From Streptomyces longhuiensis (GTDB lineage: Bacteria; Actinomycetota; Actinomycetes; Streptomycetales; Streptomycetaceae): DNA of 64,000 bases. The DNA is taken from assembly GCF_020616555.1 (NCBI RefSeq), contig NZ_CP085173.1, forward strand, positions 1,736,001 to 1,800,000. Direction: 5' to 3'. Below are positions 45,162-53,746 of the stretch, piece by piece. The notes under the pieces were generated by a model. The model had not been told where the DNA came from. It ran no database searches and saw nothing but the letters and a program-made list of their open reading frames with translations. A program made the position numbers and the translations under genes. Position 1 is the first letter of the stretch. Every line of letters starts with the position of its first letter.

Positions 45162-46754
45162 ATGGTGCTGCGAAACGCCGTGCACAAGGACCTGTACGCC
45201 GACTCCGTCGCCCTCATGAGGGTCGCCGCCCGCCTGGCCGAACCTCCGGGCGTCGAAACCATCAGCCTCGTGATGGGCACACCCGCCAACCGCGACGTCC
45301 TCGCGCGATCAGGGCTGCTGACCACCCCGGGCCACGACGCCGGACCCAACGACCTGCTCGTCGCCGTCCGCGGCGAACCCGACGCGGTGGACACCGCACT
45401 CGCCCTGGTGGTCGATGCCCTGTCCGGTCCCGGCGAGGGACCGGGCGCGGGACCGGAGGCCGGTGCGGACACCGGACCCCCGGTCCGCTCGCTCGCCGGC
45501 GCCCCCGCCGGAGCGAGCCTCGCGCTGATCTCCACCCCCGGCCCGTACGCGGCCTCCGAGGCACTCAAGGCGCTGCGCCTGGGCATGCACGCCTTCGTCT
45601 TCAGCGATCACGTGCCGATCGAGCAGGAGATGCTCCTGAAGCGCGAGGCCGCCCGCCGCGGGCTGCTCGTCATGGGCCCGGACTGCGGAACCGCCGTCAT
45701 CGGCGGCATCCCCCTCGGCTTCGCCAACGAGGTGCGGGCGGGCTGCGTCGGCCTGGTCGGGGCCTCCGGCACGGGACTGCAACAGGTGTCGAGTCTGCTG
45801 CACTCCATGGGCGCGGGCGTCAGCCACGTGATCGGCACGGGCAGCCGCGACGTGAGCGCGGAGGTGGGCGGGCCGACGATGCGGGCCGGGCTCGACGCCC
45901 TGGCCGCGGACCCCGCCACGAAGGTCATCGTCCTCGTGTCAAAGCCGCCCGCACCACACGTGGCCGATCAACTGCTGCAGCACGCAGGTCTGTTGGGGAA
46001 ACCGGTGGTGGCCTGTTTCCTCGGTACGGACGGGACGGCCCCCGACCCATCCGGCGTGACGCTCGCGCCCACCCTTCTGGAAGCAGCCCGGTCCGCGGCC
46101 TCCCTAGCCGTCGGCGGAGCACTGCCGCCCGGTGAGGAGCTGACCGAACTGCCCGCCCCCGCGCCGCCGCGCCGCCTGCTGCGGGCCCTGTACGCGGGTG
46201 GGACGTTCGCCCACGAGGCGGCACTGCTCCTCGGCCCGGCGCTCGGCGACATCACCCGCACCGCTCCCCCGCCGGTACCGGGCGCCGCCCCGCACCTGCC
46301 GGACCGGCATCTCGTACTCGACCTGGGCGACGACGAGTTCACCGCCGGGCGCCCCCACCCGATGATCGACCCCACGGTCCGTACCGAGTACCTGCGGGCG
46401 GCCCTCGCGGACCCGCGGAGCGCCGCGGTCGTCCTCGACGTGGTCATCGGACACGGCGCGGCGCCGGATCCGGCAGCGGCTCTCGCGGGTGCCCTGGCCG
46501 AGGCTCCGCTCGACGCCCCGCCGGTGATCGCGTTCGTCGTGGGCACCGACGACGACCCGCAGGGGCTCACCGCACAGCAGCGGATTCTGCGCGACGCGGG
46601 TGCGTACGTCGTCGACAGCAGCACGACCGCCGCGCGGATGTGCGCCGAACTCCTCTCCTCCGGTGGTGACTTGATGCTCACCCCCGCGGCCCCCGGCTCC
46701 GCCTCTGCCGCTTCCGCCTCAGCCTCTGCCTCCCGGATCGGAGAGACCGCATGA
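45162..46754 (+). CDS. fdrA: FdrA-family protein (AllF-like transcarbamylase subunit)
   Basis: The 530-residue succinyl-CoA-synthetase-like protein opens with VLRNAVHKDLYADSVALMRVA, has GPDCGTAVIGGIPLGFANEV (about 172-191), and the nucleotide-fold motif GASGTGLQQVSSLLHSMGAGVSHVIGTGSRDVS. FdrA (AllF) is a subunit of E. coli oxamic transcarbamylase with AllG and AllH. The ATG at 45162 is the first gene of the plus operon. The stop overlaps the next start (ATGA). The C-terminal 15 or so residues are a low-complexity Ser/Ala tail (SASAASASASAS). Its role in carbamoyl transfer is inferred from the family. Confidence 0.9.
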   Translation: MVLRNAVHKDLYADSVALMRVAARLAEPPGVETISLVMGTPANRDVLARSGLLTTPGHDAGPNDLLVAVRGEPDAVDTALALVVDALSGPGEGPGAGPEAGADTGPPVRSLAGAPAGASLALISTPGPYAASEALKALRLGMHAFVFSDHVPIEQEMLLKREAARRGLLVMGPDCGTAVIGGIPLGFANEVRAGCVGLVGASGTGLQQVSSLLHSMGAGVSHVIGTGSRDVSAEVGGPTMRAGLDALAADPATKVIVLVSKPPAPHVADQLLQHAGLLGKPVVACFLGTDGTAPDPSGVTLAPTLLEAARSAASLAVGGALPPGEELTELPAPAPPRRLLRALYAGGTFAHEAALLLGPALGDITRTAPPPVPGAAPHLPDRHLVLDLGDDEFTAGRPHPMIDPTVRTEYLRAALADPRSAAVVLDVVIGHGAAPDPAAALAGALAEAPLDAPPVIAFVVGTDDDPQGLTAQQRILRDAGAYVVDSSTTAARMCAELLSSGGDLMLTPAAPGSASAASASASASRIGETA

Positions 46755-48184
46755 CCGCACAGGCCGCGCCCGCGCAGGGCCTCCTGACCGGCGTACCGCA
46801 CGTCGTGAACGTCGGTGTCGACGCGTTCGCCGGGCCGCCGCGGGCCGCGGGCGCGACGGTGACGGCGGTCGACTGGCGCCCCCCGGCCTCCGGTGATCCG
46901 GAACTCGGCGCCGGGCTCGCCCGCCTGGTCGCGCACCCGGCCGTCGAGGCGGCCAACGCCGCAGCACTCGAGCGGATACTCGGCGTCGTGCCGCTGTGGA
47001 CCGATGTCCGCCCGGCCGGGGAGCTCATCCCCGAACTGGCGCAGGAGAGACTCCTGTTGCACGCCGGTCCGCCGATCGAGTGGCAGCGCATGTGCGGCCC
47101 GATGCGGGCCGCCGTCGTCGGCGCCGTGCTCCTGGAGGGCTGGGCGGCGACTGCACCGGAAGCCCAAGCACTCGCCGACGCGGGAGCCATCCGCTTCGCC
47201 CCCTGCCATCACCACGACGCGGTCGGCCCGATGGCGGGCGTCATCTCCGCGTCCATGCCCCTGCTCGTCGTGGAGGACGAGGCCACGGGCCTGCGCGCCT
47301 ACTCCAACCTCAACGAGGGGCAGGGCCGCTGCCTGCGCTACGGCGCCCTCGGCGACGACGTGATGGAGCGGCTGCGCTGGATGGGAGAGCGCCTCGGCCC
47401 CGCGCTGCGCGCGGCGATCGGCTCGCTCGCCGAGCCGGTGAACCTCCGGTCGGTCACCGCGCAGGCCCTTCAGATGGGCGACGAGTGCCACAGCCGCAAC
47501 ACCGCCGCGAGCGCCCTGCTCACCCGAGAACTCTCCGCCGCGCTCGCCCGGCACACGGACCTCGGCGGGATCGAGGCGCTGGACTTCCTGCGCGACAACA
47601 ACTACTGGTTCCTCAACTTCTCGATGGCCGCCAGCAAGTTGGCGCTGCTGGCCGGGCACGGCGTGCAGCACTCCACGGTCGTCACCGCCTTCGCGCGCAA
47701 CGGTGTCGACGTCGGCATCCGCGTCAGCGGCCTCGGCGACGCCTGGTTCACGGCGCCGGCCGCCCCCGTGGACGGCCTCTACTTCGCCGGATACGGGCCC
47801 GCCGACGCCAACCCCGACATCGGTGACAGCGCCATCACCGAGATGCACGGCCTGGGCGGATTCGCGCTGGCCGCCGCCCCGGCGATCGTCGGCTTCGTGG
47901 GCGGCACCCCCAAAGGGGCCCGCCGCGTCAGCCAGGAGATGGCGACGCTCACCGTCGGCCGGCACCGCGACTACCGCCTCCCCGGCCTCGACTTCGTCGG
48001 CAGCCCCGTCGGCCTCGACATCCGCAAGGTCGTCGACACGGGCCTCGAACCGGTCATCACCACGGGCATCGCCCACCGCGAACCGGGCATCGGCCAGATC
48101 GGCGCCGGCCTCACCCACGCCCCGATGCGCTGCTTCACCGACGCGCTGAGCGCCGTCGACGTGCCCCCGGAGCCCGGGGAGTGA
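46751..48184 (+). CDS. allG: DUF1116 / YlbE (AllG-like) transcarbamylase subunit
   Basis: The 477-residue protein has N-terminal NVGVDAFAGPPRAAGATVTAVDWRPP and conserved regions HDAVGPMAGVISASMP, NLNEGQGRCLRYGA and MGDECHSRNTAASALL, as in the YlbE/AllG family. It is coupled to FdrA by ATGA and to the DUF2877 gene by GTGA. In E. coli AllG partners FdrA/AllF and AllH in the oxamic transcarbamylase complex. Confidence 0.88.
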   Translation: MTAQAAPAQGLLTGVPHVVNVGVDAFAGPPRAAGATVTAVDWRPPASGDPELGAGLARLVAHPAVEAANAAALERILGVVPLWTDVRPAGELIPELAQERLLLHAGPPIEWQRMCGPMRAAVVGAVLLEGWAATAPEAQALADAGAIRFAPCHHHDAVGPMAGVISASMPLLVVEDEATGLRAYSNLNEGQGRCLRYGALGDDVMERLRWMGERLGPALRAAIGSLAEPVNLRSVTAQALQMGDECHSRNTAASALLTRELSAALARHTDLGGIEALDFLRDNNYWFLNFSMAASKLALLAGHGVQHSTVVTAFARNGVDVGIRVSGLGDAWFTAPAAPVDGLYFAGYGPADANPDIGDSAITEMHGLGGFALAAAPAIVGFVGGTPKGARRVSQEMATLTVGRHRDYRLPGLDFVGSPVGLDIRKVVDTGLEPVITTGIAHREPGIGQIGAGLTHAPMRCFTDALSAVDVPPEPGE

Positions 48185-49140
48185 CGGGCACGGCGGCCGA
48201 CGGGGGTCCGGTACGGGCCAGGGTGCCCCGCCCTGAGCACGTACATCTCGGCACCCTCAGTCACGCACTCGCCGGCACCCCCAGTCACGTACCACCCGGC
48301 ACCCCCAGTCACGTACACCTCGGCACCATCAGCACGGCCGTCGCCCCACTGCTGCACGGTCCGTCCCGGCCGGCCCGCGTCGTCGCCGCCACCCGCTACG
48401 CGGTCCATCTCGCCACCGGCGACCGGGAGTTGCCCGCACTCGCCGTGGTGACCCGGGACGCGATCCGCCTGCCGAACGCGCTCGTGCTGCCCTTCTCGTC
48501 GGCGGACCGGCCGCTGGACCTGACCACACCACGGGCCGGCTTCGGGGCAGGCCGCGTAGTGATCGGGCCCGTTCGCTTCGAGCCGGAGGCGTCCTGGGCA
48601 CCGCCCCGTGTCCAGGACGCCTCCTCCCCACCGACCCCCGCGCGCATCAGGCAGGTCGCGGTGCTGCTCGACGCGCTGGCGCAACCCCTGCCGCCCCCGC
48701 TGGCTCCCCACCTGAGCGACCTGCGCCATGCCCTGCACGCCGATGAAGCGAGCGAAGTCCGGCGGGCCGCCCGTGCGCTGGTCGGTCTCGGCCCCGGGCT
48801 CACCCCGTCCGGTGACGACATCCTGTGCGGCGCGCTGCTGGCGAGCCGGGCCTGGGGAGGCCCTCTCGCGCCGCTCGCGGAGGCGGTCGCGGACGCGTCC
48901 CTGCGCACCCCGCTGCTCTCGGCGGCACTCCTGCGGCACGCGGTGCGCGGTGAATGCGTGCCGCAGGCCCACGCGTTCCTGCGGGCACTGAGCGGGGACG
49001 GTGCCCTGGAACCCGCTCTACGCGAACTGCTCGCCGTCGGGCACCACTCGGGAGGCGATCTGGCGCGCGGGGTGCTCGCGGTGGGCCTCGGCGGAGCGGG
49101 CGCGACGCCCGGTGACCGTGACGGCTACCCGTTGAAGTAG
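48181..49140 (+). CDS. allH: DUF2877 (AllH-like) transcarbamylase subunit with an N-terminal repeat
   Basis: The 319-residue protein has the DUF2877 signature VGLGPGLTPSGDDILCGALLASRAWGG, and a C-terminal segment HHSGGDLARGVLAVGL. YlbF/AllH is the third subunit. The N-terminus has an inserted four-copy octapeptide repeat (HVHLGTLS, HALAGTPS, HVPPGTPS, HVHLGTIS). The GTG start overlaps AllG. The 3' end overlaps the converging hypothetical gene by 16 nt. Confidence 0.85.
   Translation: MTGTAADGGPVRARVPRPEHVHLGTLSHALAGTPSHVPPGTPSHVHLGTISTAVAPLLHGPSRPARVVAATRYAVHLATGDRELPALAVVTRDAIRLPNALVLPFSSADRPLDLTTPRAGFGAGRVVIGPVRFEPEASWAPPRVQDASSPPTPARIRQVAVLLDALAQPLPPPLAPHLSDLRHALHADEASEVRRAARALVGLGPGLTPSGDDILCGALLASRAWGGPLAPLAEAVADASLRTPLLSAALLRHAVRGECVPQAHAFLRALSGDGALEPALRELLAVGHHSGGDLARGVLAVGLGGAGATPGDRDGYPLK
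48238..48333 (+). repeat. 24-bp coding tandem repeat, four units
   Basis: The units 48238-48261, 48262-48285, 48286-48309 and 48310-48333 each encode one octapeptide near the AllH N-terminus. The third and fourth share CACGTAC, and the pattern C(A)CGTACAYCTCGGCACC is clear. Confidence 0.88.
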
Positions 49141-49619
49141 CGGTTGCCCTTGTCGATGAGGTGGGAGGCGTAGACGCGGCCGATGGCCGGCTTGCCGCGG
49201 TAGAAGCCGACGTAGCGCTGTGCGCTGTCCACGACGACGGGGCGCGCGAAGCAGGCGAAGCGGTTGCGCTGCTGCTGTTCGGCCCAGGCCATGGCGGCCG
49301 GGTCGACGCGCTCGCTGACGAGGACGGGGAAGGCCGCGACACCGGTCTGCAGGCCGACCGGGAGGCCGCCCTTGTTCTTCTTCGCGTACGTCAGGACCTG
49401 CGAGGTGAACGTGTCGACACTCTGCGGAGTGATCTCGGGCACGGCGGCAGCGACGGTGAACAGGTGCAGGTTGGTGCCCATCCAGCGCATCCGGAAGTCG
49501 GCCCGCCGCCCCACGAGGACGGGCACACCGAACCAGTCCTCCCAGCGCGTCGCGCACCCGTCCGCCTGGAGGCGGCTCTCCACCGAGGCCAGGTAATTCC
49601 GGGCCGATTCACCGATCAT
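49125..49619 (-). CDS. Conserved protein of unknown function
   Basis: The 164-residue protein has MIGESARNYLASVESRL ... RWEDWFGVPVLVGRRADFRMRWMGTNLHLFTVAAAVPEITPQSVDTF and ends in FNG. It has no signal peptide or membrane helix and probably an alpha/beta fold. I cannot assign a family. It converges with allH, overlapping by 16 nt. Confidence 0.65.
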   Translation of the reverse strand: MIGESARNYLASVESRLQADGCATRWEDWFGVPVLVGRRADFRMRWMGTNLHLFTVAAAVPEITPQSVDTFTSQVLTYAKKNKGGLPVGLQTGVAAFPVLVSERVDPAAMAWAEQQQRNRFACFARPVVVDSAQRYVGFYRGKPAIGRVYASHLIDKGNRYFNG

Positions 49620-49682
49620 GGCGGTGATTGTGCACGGTCAAGGCCCTTCAGGACCAGCCGGGGTGCGACGGTTTCCCTCGCG

Positions 49683-50945
49683 TCAGGTGAGGCCCAGCGC
49701 CGAGAGCGGATCGTCGAGGACCGGCTGCCACGCCAACTCGGCCGCTCCGACAAGGCTGTTGTGGTCGAGCGTGCACGCCAGGATGGGGACGCCCCCGCTG
49801 CGGCCCCACAGGCTGCGGTCGGCGACGACGGCCCGCAGACGGTCCGGATCCGCGTCGAGGAGCGCCCGGTGCAGGCCCCCCAGGATGATGCGGTCGGGGT
49901 TGAGGATGTTCACCAGGCCCGCGAGGCCGAGTCCGAGACGGTCGATCAGGGCCTCGGTGGCCATCCGCACCTTGGGGTCGTCGAGGCTGCCGGCGATCAG
50001 GTCGCGGGCCTGCTGGAGCAGGGACCCGTCGGGGCCGGGCTCGCGGCCCGCCGCGTCGAGCAGGGCCAGTGGGTCGGTCTCCACGTCGAGGCAGCCACGG
50101 CTGCCGCAGTAGCAGGGCCGGCCCTCGGGGTTCACGGTGAGGTGCCCGACCTCCAGGGCGAGGCCCGAACTGCCGGTGTGCAGACGCCCGTCGAGGACGA
50201 GCGCGCCGCCGACGCCGCGGTGGCCGGTGGCGACGCACAGCAGGTCGCGCGCGCCGCGGCCCGCGCCATGGCGGTGCTCGGCGAGGGCGGCGAGGTTGAC
50301 GTCGTTCGCGGCGAACGCGGGCCGCCCGATGCCCGCCTCCCGTACGCGCTCGGCGAAGATCTCGCGGACGGGCGAGCCCGCGGGCCAGGCGAGGTGGAGC
50401 GGATTGAGGGCCGTGCCGTCGGGCTCGGCCACGGCGGACGGCACGGCGAGGCCCGCGCCGACGCAGTGACGGCCGGTCTCGCGCAGCAGTTGGGCGCCGG
50501 CCTCCACGACCGAGCCGAGTACCTGCGCCGGGTCCGGGTCGATGATCTCGCAGCCGGGCGTGGTCGCGACGATCCGGCCGCCGAGGCCTACGAGGGCCGC
50601 GCGGTAACCGTCCGCGTGCACCTGCGCGGCGAGCGCCACGGGGCCGTCCTCGGCGACGGACAGCCGGTGCGAGGGACGCCCCTGCGAGCCCGCGGCGGCG
50701 CTCGGCTTCGCGTCGATCCTGATGAGCCCGAGCGCTTCCAGCTCGGCGGCGACCGCGCCCGCCGTGGCCCGGGTCACCCCCAGTTCGGCGGTGAGGACGG
50801 CGCGGGTCGGCGCGCGGCCGGTGTGCACGAGTTCGAGCGCCGGGCCGAGAGCACCACGGCCCCGCTCGAGACGGGGCGCACGCGCGGAACCCTCCGCCTC
50901 GCCCGCCGTCTGCCCCCCGGCCCCGGAGGCCGCCTTGCCACGCAT
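49683..50945 (-). CDS. ROK-family (NagC/XylR-type) transcriptional regulator
   Basis: The 420-residue protein has an N-terminal winged HTH (TRAVLTAELGVTRATAGAVAAELEALGLIR) and a ROK sugar-kinase-like domain. The zinc motif CYCGSRGCLD is present, with VATGHRGVGGALVLDGRLHTG and EVGHLTV. It is likely a sugar-responsive repressor rather than a kinase. The ATG at 50945 follows GAGGAG with 6 nt spacing; an in-frame ATG at 50978 has no better site. Confidence 0.86.
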   Translation of the reverse strand: MRGKAASGAGGQTAGEAEGSARAPRLERGRGALGPALELVHTGRAPTRAVLTAELGVTRATAGAVAAELEALGLIRIDAKPSAAAGSQGRPSHRLSVAEDGPVALAAQVHADGYRAALVGLGGRIVATTPGCEIIDPDPAQVLGSVVEAGAQLLRETGRHCVGAGLAVPSAVAEPDGTALNPLHLAWPAGSPVREIFAERVREAGIGRPAFAANDVNLAALAEHRHGAGRGARDLLCVATGHRGVGGALVLDGRLHTGSSGLALEVGHLTVNPEGRPCYCGSRGCLDVETDPLALLDAAGREPGPDGSLLQQARDLIAGSLDDPKVRMATEALIDRLGLGLAGLVNILNPDRIILGGLHRALLDADPDRLRAVVADRSLWGRSGGVPILACTLDHNSLVGAAELAWQPVLDDPLSALGLT

Positions 50946-51014
50946 CAGCAACTCCTCGCCCTGATCACCGTGTCGCATCGTATCCGGTGAACGCCGCAGC
51001 CCCTGCGGGTGAAC

Positions 51015-51731
51015 TCACCCCCGTGGGGAGGGTGCGGAGGCCGGTCCGGTGAGTCCGGTGACGCGCATCGTGAGATTCAGGCGGCCCCGGGAGAGCCCGG
51101 TGGCCGGGTCGCCGGTGCCGGGGTACACCTTCGGCACCCCGTGGAAGGCGAGCCGTGACGGCCCCCCGAAGACCAGCAGGTCCCCGGAGACCAGCTCCAC
51201 GTCCTCGTACGGTCTGCCGCGGTTCTCGGTGTTGCCCAGCCGGAAGACGCAGGTGTCACCGACGCTGAGCGAGACGACGGGTTCCCGGGCGCGCTCGTCC
51301 TTGTCCTGGTGCATGCCCATGGTGGCGGCGCCGTCGTAGAAGTTGATCAGTGCCGTGTCGGGGTCGTAGCCGTCACCGGCCGCTTCGTCCTCGTACGCGT
51401 CGACGAGCGCGCGTCTGCCCAACTCCTTCAGCCAGTCGGGGAAATGGGCCACTCGGGCGCCGTTCACATCGGATGCCGTACGCGTGTAGCGGTACGGCTG
51501 CCAGTGCCATCCGACACACACGGTCCGGACGGACATCACGCCGCCGCCCGGCAGTCGTGTGTGGCGCATCGGCACGGGCCCGGCGGCCCAGCCGCGGCAG
51601 GCTTCGACCAGTGCGCGCTGGGCCTCGGCGTCGAGCCAGCCGGGCACGTGCACGGCGCCGGGGGTGATCTCCCGGCGCTCCCGGTGCACCGGGAAGAGCG
51701 GGGGCGCGTGCGGTTCGTGCCGGTCGGCCAT
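51015..51731 (-). CDS. alkB: AlkB-family 2OG-Fe(II) dioxygenase
   Basis: The 238-residue oxygenase has the Fe ligands in MGMHQDKDE (HxD) and AFHGVPK (distal His), and the 2OG-binding Arg segment RGRLNLTMRVTG. It demethylates alkylated DNA or RNA bases by oxidation. The gene is monocistronic, between ROK and aldolase genes on the minus strand. Confidence 0.92.
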   Translation of the reverse strand: MADRHEPHAPPLFPVHRERREITPGAVHVPGWLDAEAQRALVEACRGWAAGPVPMRHTRLPGGGVMSVRTVCVGWHWQPYRYTRTASDVNGARVAHFPDWLKELGRRALVDAYEDEAAGDGYDPDTALINFYDGAATMGMHQDKDERAREPVVSLSVGDTCVFRLGNTENRGRPYEDVELVSGDLLVFGGPSRLAFHGVPKVYPGTGDPATGLSRGRLNLTMRVTGLTGPASAPSPRG

Positions 51732-51791
51732 GGCCCCATTGTCCCCGGCACGAGGCGTCTTCCGCGTACCGGGGCGGGAGCGGGGGACGGG

Positions 51792-52643
51792 TCAGCGGCG
51801 CATCACCTCGACCAGCTCCGTCACCGTGCGGGCCATCGCCTCGCGGCCCACGCTCAGGTACTTGCGGGAGTCGACGGCGTCGGGATGTGCGGCAAGGAAC
51901 TCCCGGATGGCCGACGTCATCGCTATGTTCAGGGCGGTACCGACGTTCACCTTGGCGATGCCGCCCCGGACGGCCTGCGAGAGTTCGTCGTCACCGACAC
52001 CGGAGGAACCGTGCAGGACCAGCGGTACGTCGAGGCCTTCCGAGAGCTGCTTGAGGAGGTCGTGGTCGAGCGTCGCGGTGCGGGTGGTCATGGCGTGCGA
52101 GGAGCCGATCGCGACGGCGAGGGCGTCGACGCCCGAGTCCGTCACGTAGGCGCGGGCCTCCCCGGGGTCGGTGCGGGCACCCGGCGCGTGGGCGTCGAGC
52201 GGCGCCGAACCGTCCTTGCCCCCGACCTCGCCCAGCTCCGCCTCGACCCAGAGCCCGTTGGCGTGGCCCCAGTCGGCGGCCGCGCGGGTGGCCGCGAGGT
52301 TCTCGTCGTAGGGGAGCCGGGCCGCGTCGTACATCACCGAGCTGAACCCGGCGTCCGCGGCCTGGCGGAGCAGCTCGTCGCTCTGGACGTGGTCGAGGTG
52401 GAGCGCCACGGGCACCGAGGACGCCTCGGCGGTGGCGGCCGCGGCCCTCGCGAGGGGCAGCAGGCGCCCGTAGCGGTACCGCACGGCGTTCTCGCTGATC
52501 TGGAGGATCACCGGCGCGTTCGCCGCCTCGGCGCCCGCCACGACGGCCTCGATGTGCTCCAGGGTGATGACGTTGAACGCGGCCACCGCGGTACGCGCCG
52601 CGGTGGCCTCGGCGACGAGCGCGCCGGTTGCTGCGAGGGGCAC
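51792..52643 (-). CDS. Class II fructose/tagatose-bisphosphate aldolase-type enzyme
   Basis: The 283-residue TIM-barrel aldolase has the zinc and phosphate motifs AAFNVITLEHIEAVV, VALHLDHVQSDE, DVDALAVAIGSSHAM, LVLHGSSGVGDDEL and KVNVGTALNIAMTSAI. The length is between GatY/AgaY-type and Fba. The GTG start at 52643 follows GGAGGGG. It lies 39 nt after the SIS gene in the same operon, so amino-sugar or tagatose catabolism is the likely context. Confidence 0.9.
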   Translation of the reverse strand: MPLAATGALVAEATAARTAVAAFNVITLEHIEAVVAGAEAANAPVILQISENAVRYRYGRLLPLARAAAATAEASSVPVALHLDHVQSDELLRQAADAGFSSVMYDAARLPYDENLAATRAAADWGHANGLWVEAELGEVGGKDGSAPLDAHAPGARTDPGEARAYVTDSGVDALAVAIGSSHAMTTRTATLDHDLLKQLSEGLDVPLVLHGSSGVGDDELSQAVRGGIAKVNVGTALNIAMTSAIREFLAAHPDAVDSRKYLSVGREAMARTVTELVEVMRR

Positions 52644-52682
52644 AGCCCCTCCTTTCGGAAGGCTCGGAAGCTCGGTCGACGG

Positions 52683-53567
52683 TCAGCCGGCGGTGAGGAT
52701 CACCGAGCGGGTGAGGTGGCGCGGCTGGTCGGGGTCGAGTCCGCGGGCGGCCGCGACGGCCACGGCGAGGCGCTGCGCGCGCACGAGTTCGGCGAGCGGG
52801 TCGAGGCCGCCCTCGACCCAGAGCGCGCCGGTGCCGGCCACCTGCTCGGCGAGTCCCTCGGGCGCCGTGCCGATCATCCAGGTGGCGGTGCCCGCGGTGG
52901 TGACGCTGATGGGGCCGTGGCGGTACTCCATCGCGGGGTACGCCTCGGTCCACGACAGGGACGCCTCGCGCATCTTCAGGGCGGCCTCGTTCGCGAGGCC
53001 GACGGTCCAGCCGCGCCCCAGGAAGCTGAACTGGCCGCACTCCACGAGGCCTTCGGGCAGCGGCGTCTCCAGCGCGGTGCGCGCGTCGGCGACCGCCTGC
53101 TCGGTGTGCAGGCCGAGGTGGGCGCGCAGGAGCGTGAGCGCCGTCGTCGCGAAGCGGGTCTGGACGACGGACTGCTCGTCGGCGAAGTCCAGGACGATCA
53201 CGTCGTCGGCGGCGGAGACGATCGGCGTGTTCGGGTCGCCGATGACGGCGGTCGTCCGGATGCGGCCCTTGACCGCGGCCAGCAGCTCGACGACCTCGGT
53301 CGTCGTGCCGGACCGGGACAGCGCGATGAGGCGGTCGTACGGGCGCCCGGCCGGGAACTCCGAGGCCGCGAACGCGTCGGTCTCGCCCTGCCCGGACTGC
53401 TCGCGCAGCGCGGCGAAGGCCTGCGCCATGAACCACGAGGTGCCGCAGCCCACGATCGCGACGCGCTCCCCCGGCGCGGGCAGCTTGGCGGCCTCGCCGG
53501 CGGCCAGGCCCGCCGCGCGAGTCCAGCACTCCGGCTGGCTGTTCAGCTCGTTCTCGACATGGCTCAT
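52683..53567 (-). CDS. SIS-domain sugar isomerase/deaminase (AgaS-like)
   Basis: The 294-residue protein has two SIS domains, with GCGTSWFMAQAFAALRE and SRSGTTTEVVELLAAVKGRI in the first and LVECGQFSFLGRGWTVGLANEAALKMRE in the second. AgaS/FrlB-like enzymes isomerise or deaminate amino-sugar phosphates. The first gene of the operon with the aldolase, divergent from a DeoR regulator, supports an amino-sugar pathway. The exact substrate cannot be read. Confidence 0.88.
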   Translation of the reverse strand: MSHVENELNSQPECWTRAAGLAAGEAAKLPAPGERVAIVGCGTSWFMAQAFAALREQSGQGETDAFAASEFPAGRPYDRLIALSRSGTTTEVVELLAAVKGRIRTTAVIGDPNTPIVSAADDVIVLDFADEQSVVQTRFATTALTLLRAHLGLHTEQAVADARTALETPLPEGLVECGQFSFLGRGWTVGLANEAALKMREASLSWTEAYPAMEYRHGPISVTTAGTATWMIGTAPEGLAEQVAGTGALWVEGGLDPLAELVRAQRLAVAVAAARGLDPDQPRHLTRSVILTAG

Positions 53568-53600
53568 GCCCTGCCCACTCCCTGATGTGTCGTGTCAGTG

Positions 53601-53680
53601 GGCCGTTCGAGCACGTCGCATGCGTCGCGCTCGAACGGCCCCGCCGAGCGTATGCTCGTTCCTGCAAGAATTCGATACCT
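53601..53680. promoter_or_regulatory. DeoR operator region with four TTCGAGCA half sites
   Basis: GGCCGTTCGAGC/GCTCGAACGGCC form a perfect 12-bp inverted repeat (53601-53612, 53629-53640). CGAGC-GTAT-GCTCG lies at 53645-53658. TATGCTCG and CGAGCATA (53651-53658, 53673-53680) form a further inverted repeat. All sit between the SIS gene and the regulator. Confidence 0.72.
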
Positions 53681-53746
53681 TTCGAGCATAACCAAGCATC
53701 AGGTAGTGCGCTAGGGTCACCGGAGAACGACGATTGGAGGCCGCGG

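Noticed and set aside
45968..48118. A 716-residue minus-strand frame opposite fdrA and allG.
   Set aside because: It runs across two well-supported overlapping genes and has no recognizable motif.
42213..48184. An arginine deiminase pathway because carbamate kinase is present.
   Set aside because: There is no arginine deiminase or ornithine carbamoyltransferase; the FdrA-AllG-AllH set explains carbamoyl phosphate better.
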